From: Bacteroidales bacterium
GTDB lineage: Bacteria; Bacteroidota; Bacteroidia; Bacteroidales; JAAUTT01
Length of the DNA: 7,319 nucleotides
NCBI GenBank assembly: GCA_012031335.1
Contig: JAAUTT010000207.1
Location: 1-7,319, forward strand
Direction of reading: 5' to 3'
A program made the translations under genes and the position numbers. This document shows, piece after piece, positions 5,556 through 7,319 of the stretch; the stretch's first letter is position 1, and each line of letters starts with the position of its first letter. Under the pieces are notes generated by a model. That model was not told the origin of the DNA. It did no database searches and saw only the letters and a program-made list of their open reading frames with translations.

Positions 5556-5590
5556 AACAACCGCTGATAATTTTTTTACCAGCGGTTGTT
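5556..5590 (-). terminator. Rho-independent terminator of ssrA
   Basis: An 11-bp stem AACAACCGCTG / CAGCGGTTGTT (5556-5566 and 5580-5590) closes a 13-base AT-rich loop. On the minus strand it is followed by TTTTGTTTTAAT. It lies 12 bases beyond the 3' end of the tmRNA. Confidence 0.85.
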
Positions 5591-5602
5591 CATTTACTTA
5601 AG

Positions 5603-5995
5603 TGGAGCTGGCGGGAGTCGAACCCGCGTCCAAACAAGAAACACGAATGCTTTCTACATGTTTATCCGATAATTGGTTTTCGAAGTCAGCCTGGCCATCG
5701 GCAGCCGAACTAACCCTTAGTCCTTTTAGTTTCGCACGGGAACCAGGACCTTCCCCGAACTAGTCTATACTCACGAGCACCACTGAACCGGAAAGCGTAA
5801 GACAGGCTCGCCGAGTGATGTCTTGTCCCAAGCTCTAAGCGAGGGATTAAGCTTAATCTACTCTATTCGATTAAGCAGCAAGAGCGTAGTTATTTTCGCC
5901 TTTTATTGTTTGTATCCCCAGATTAGCGAGCGGTTGACACGTGGCTCGACATGCTTACATTCCCATTTGCCTTGCTGTCAAAACCAGACAGCCCC
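5603..5995 (-). ncRNA. ssrA: tmRNA (transfer-messenger RNA)
   Basis: The molecule rescues ribosomes stalled on broken mRNA. It is charged with alanine, enters the ribosome with SmpB, and then encodes a degradation tag. The minus strand starts GGGGCTGTCTGGTTTTGACA at 5995, the classic tmRNA 5' end. It closes with the T arm CGGGTTCGACTCCCG and acceptor strand CAGCTCC, which pairs with GGGGCTG; discriminator A is at 5603. Total length is about 393 bases, normal for the phylum. CCA is not encoded: the sequence after the discriminator reads CTT, so it must be added afterwards. The tag frame (5900 down to 5871) reads GENNYALAA then TAA, ending in the ALAA recognised by ClpXP-type proteases. A good terminator follows, and a TACATTTG box lies upstream. 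The smpB gene is not in the window. Confidence 0.97.
5871..5900 (-). other. tmRNA proteolysis-tag reading frame (GENNYALAA)
   Basis: The resume codon is GGC at 5900-5898, followed by GAA AAT AAC TAC GCT CTT GCT GCT and TAA. The tag closely resembles the GE(N/T)NYALAA tags of Bacteroidales, which is the best single taxonomic clue in the window. Confidence 0.93.
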
Positions 5996-6016
5996 AGATT
6001 TTTGAAATGCAGGCTG

Positions 6017-6024
6017 CAAATGTA
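6017..6024 (-). promoter_or_regulatory. Candidate Bacteroidota -7 box for ssrA
   Basis: The minus strand reads TACATTTG, an exact match to the Bacteroidota TAnnTTTG element, 21 bases upstream of the mature tmRNA 5' end. Transcription would then start about 15 bases before the mature end, leaving a short leader for RNase P to remove. The expected TTTG element about 19 bases further upstream is not clearly present. Confidence 0.5.
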
Positions 6025-6160
6025 CAAAAAGTATTCCATTTGAATATCAGTTATGCAATTGCAAATACCGAAAGTCTAAAATAATACTGGGTTCTTAACC
6101 CTTTTGCCTGAAAAATTCTTTAGATGGGCGTTGTTTGCGATAACGTTTAATCGAAGCAGT

Positions 6161-6209
6161 TGGGCGAAGGATTTCCTTCGCTCAGTTATCTTGGTAGCAT
6201 TTGCTACCA
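6161..6209. repeat. Pair of REP-like hairpins upstream of the transposase remnant
   Basis: Hairpin 1 (6161-6184) has stem TGGGCGAAGG / CCTTCGCTCA with one G-T pair; hairpin 2 (6192-6209) has stem TGGTAGC / GCTACCA. Both have the same four-base loop ATTT and are separated by seven bases. The GTTAT (6185-6189) before hairpin 2 can also pair with ATAAC (6209-6213) after it. Twin hairpins beside a Y1-type transposase are what REP elements and their RAYT transposases look like. A 38-residue open frame just after (6223-6339) is basic and unrecognised, and I do not call it a gene. Confidence 0.55.
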
Positions 6210-6357
6210 TAACGATAAAGACATGAGATTTGCTACAATTCAAATAGAAAATGCTATTAAGATATATTATCGTAGACAGCGTCTGTATTTATTTGCTCAG
6301 TTTTTGTCGAGCTATACACAGAAAATTAGATTTGAATAAAAAAAACATGCCACATGG

Positions 6358-6677
6358 ATGTCTGATACGGAATCAACTTGCCCTGTATTTCAGGTGGTGC
6401 AATGGGTCGATGTCTTTACCGGAAAGATCTACAGGGATATTGTTATCGAAAGTTTAGATATTGTCAGTAGAACAAAGGCCTTGAAATATATGCTTATGTG
6501 ATTAGGAGCAACCATATCCATTTGCTTGCCAGGAACAAAGATGATAATTTGAGTGATGTAATCCGCGATTTGAAAAGGCATACCAGTAAAAAGACAATAG
6601 AAGCAATTGAAAAAAGAAACGAAAGCAGAGGCGATTGGTTATTATTTGGCTTTCCGGTGCGCAGTAAAAGGTCATAG
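6358..6677 (+). pseudogene. Y1/IS200-like (REP-associated, RAYT-type) transposase, frameshifted and truncated
   Basis: From ATG 6358 the frame reads FQVVQWVDVFTGKIYRDI and on to KALKY, then stops at 6499-6501. The neighbouring frame from about 6489 continues YAYVIRSNHIHLLARNKDDN, then SDVIRDLKRHTSKKTIEAI and ESRGDWLLFGF, ending in TAG at 6675-6677. One missing base near 6486-6490 joins the halves into the standard pattern of this single-strand DNA transposase family. The HUH metal-binding motif is present (NHIHLL). The normal last third (about 60-70 residues, with the catalytic tyrosine and its YxHxNPV-like surroundings) is absent and does not appear downstream. The N-terminal dozen residues also look damaged. 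It is therefore an inactive remnant. It sits between two REP-like hairpins on its left and a toxin-antitoxin locus on its right. Confidence 0.82.
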
Positions 6678-6711
6678 ACGTAACAAACGGGGGGAAAGTC
6701 TGGGTTTTATT

Positions 6712-7044
6712 TCATAATAAACCTGCCAAACGCAGCAGTTCGTCCAGTTCTATATCGGAAATGCTTTCTTTGTCACCTTTATCGTAGATGGAAAGTAAGA
6801 AAATTGATTCAGCAACAATTTTAACACAGGTTATAACACGGCTTCCACCGCTTTTGCCTTTACCTTTTGAGGAAATAGCCATGCGGATTTTATAACAATC
6901 CTTACCAAGTGCCTGTCCTTGTTTGGGTTCTTCTTTTAAGGAATCAACCAAAGCCTTGAAATCGTTCTTTATGGACGGGTATCTTTTGGAAAGCCTTTTC
7001 AGTTCCTTGTCGAAAAAATTGGTGGTGTATACATTAAAGCTCAT
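6712..7044 (-). CDS. RelE/ParE-superfamily toxin of a type II toxin-antitoxin pair
   Basis: 110 residues, the usual size. Typical features are FDKELKRLSKRYPSIKNDF (11-29), the central LGKDCYKIRMAISSKGKGKSGGSRV (46-70) and the final LLSIYDKGDKESISD strand and helix (83-97). This variant, with KGKSGGxRVIT and YDKxDKE, is common in Bacteroidota. RelE-type members cleave mRNA on the ribosome and ParE-type members poison gyrase; the sequence alone does not decide between them. The start ATG at 7044 lies inside the end of the antitoxin frame (11-base overlap), the usual antitoxin-first order giving translational coupling. The toxin frame is intact although the antitoxin frame is broken as written, which would be harmful if both were real and the toxin active. 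Confidence 0.9.
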   Translation of the reverse strand: MSFNVYTTNFFDKELKRLSKRYPSIKNDFKALVDSLKEEPKQGQALGKDCYKIRMAISSKGKGKSGGSRVITCVKIVAESIFLLSIYDKGDKESISDIELDELLRLAGLL

Positions 7045-7253
7045 TATACAACTGGTCTGCAGTTTTAAGCTTAATTTCTCCTTTCAAATGTTGCTCCACT
7101 TGTTCGAGAGAATTTTTAGTCCCTTCCACAAACTCCTTCTCTTTTTTTGTCAACTTAGCTTCACCAGTCACTGTAACAAAACCAAGGCTTTTTACCAGTT
7201 CCATAAAGAACGGGTATTTGTTGTCCGGTACATTTTAAAACTACTTGTTTCAT
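7034..7253 (-). CDS. Antitoxin partner of the RelE/ParE toxin, frameshifted near its start
   Basis: From ATG 7253 the frame begins MKQVVLK but then runs to an early stop. Removing one A from the AAAA run at 7233-7236 gives MKQVVLNVPDNKYPFFMELV, continuing through KSLGFVTVTGEAKLTKKEKE to TAA at 7036-7034, for 72 residues. That product has a short beta-strand start and a charged helical C-terminus ending in EIKLKTADQLYNEL, the layout of small Bacteroidota antitoxins that sit upstream of such toxins. It would bind and neutralise the toxin and probably repress its own promoter. As written, the only start in the good frame is ATG 7204 (56 residues), which would lose the N-terminal strand. It overlaps the toxin start by 11 bases. 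Upstream to the window edge only a 16-residue frame (7262-7312) is visible. Confidence 0.7.
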
Positions 7254-7319
7254 AATTCATATTATTTTGCTTTACGCAGTTCTGTTATTTTTACTTCCAC
7301 TTTTTTTAACATTCATCAC

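Noticed and set aside
5823..6005. 60-residue plus-strand open frame
   Set aside because: It lies antisense across the tmRNA and has no protein-like composition.
6089..6105. GGGTT-CTT-AACCC-TTTT as a plus-strand terminator
   Set aside because: The stem is only 5 bp and no plus-strand gene ends there.
6223..6339. 38-residue open frame between the REP-like hairpins and the transposase remnant
   Set aside because: It starts with ATG and is basic and aromatic-rich, but has no recognisable family and no clear start signal; it may be part of the decayed element.
6923..7255. 110-residue plus-strand open frame
   Set aside because: It is antisense to the toxin and antitoxin, both of which have recognisable family sequence.
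7262..7312. 16-residue minus-strand open frame (MLKKVEVKITELRKAK) just upstream of the antitoxin
   Set aside because: It is too short and AT-rich to support as a gene; it could be the tail of a damaged gene beyond the window edge.

Overview
The window looks like chromosome from a member of the Bacteroidota, most likely order Bacteroidales. The evidence is a tmRNA whose tag reads GENNYALAA (the type known from that order), a TAnnTTTG promoter box in front of it, A-rich start regions without strong Shine-Dalgarno sequences, and several protein families common in this phylum (DUF6132, DUF302, a short CPQNHRC ferredoxin, an unnamed four-helix protein, and a REP-associated transposase). No species can be named from the sequence.

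Bases 1-4145 (all + strand) form a compact redox/metalloid-type gene island. In order it holds the end of a TDT/TehA-SLAC1-family membrane transporter, a membrane-anchored DUF302 protein (frameshifted), a 41-residue one-cluster ferredoxin-like protein, a divergent GroES without GroEL, an ArsM-like SAM methyltransferase, an exported thioredoxin (frameshifted at its start codon), a membrane-anchored thioredoxin, a 61-residue ferredoxin, and a two-helix DUF6132 protein with a Cys pair near each membrane face. Transporter, methyltransferase and thioredoxins together suggest handling of a thiol-reactive species (arsenic, tellurium, selenium or sulfur oxyanions). The two thioredoxins plus the DUF6132 protein could pass thiol electrons across the inner membrane. 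Both ideas are inference.

Bases 4146-5602 are mostly non-coding. They hold an array of six 22-bp palindromic tandem repeats, and a conserved unnamed Bacteroidota gene on the minus strand with a clear terminator. A further 490 bases upstream of that gene contain nothing I can assign.

Bases 5556-6024 hold the ssrA (tmRNA) gene on the minus strand, complete with terminator and a candidate promoter. Bases 6161-6677 hold two REP-like hairpins followed by a decayed, C-terminally truncated Y1 (IS200-like/RAYT) transposase. Bases 6712-7253 hold a minus-strand RelE/ParE-type toxin with an overlapping upstream antitoxin that is frameshifted.

Four genes carry a single-base frameshift, and three of these lie in short A runs (DUF302, exported thioredoxin, antitoxin). 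Such a density in otherwise well-conserved genes suggests that at least some are sequencing or assembly errors rather than biology.
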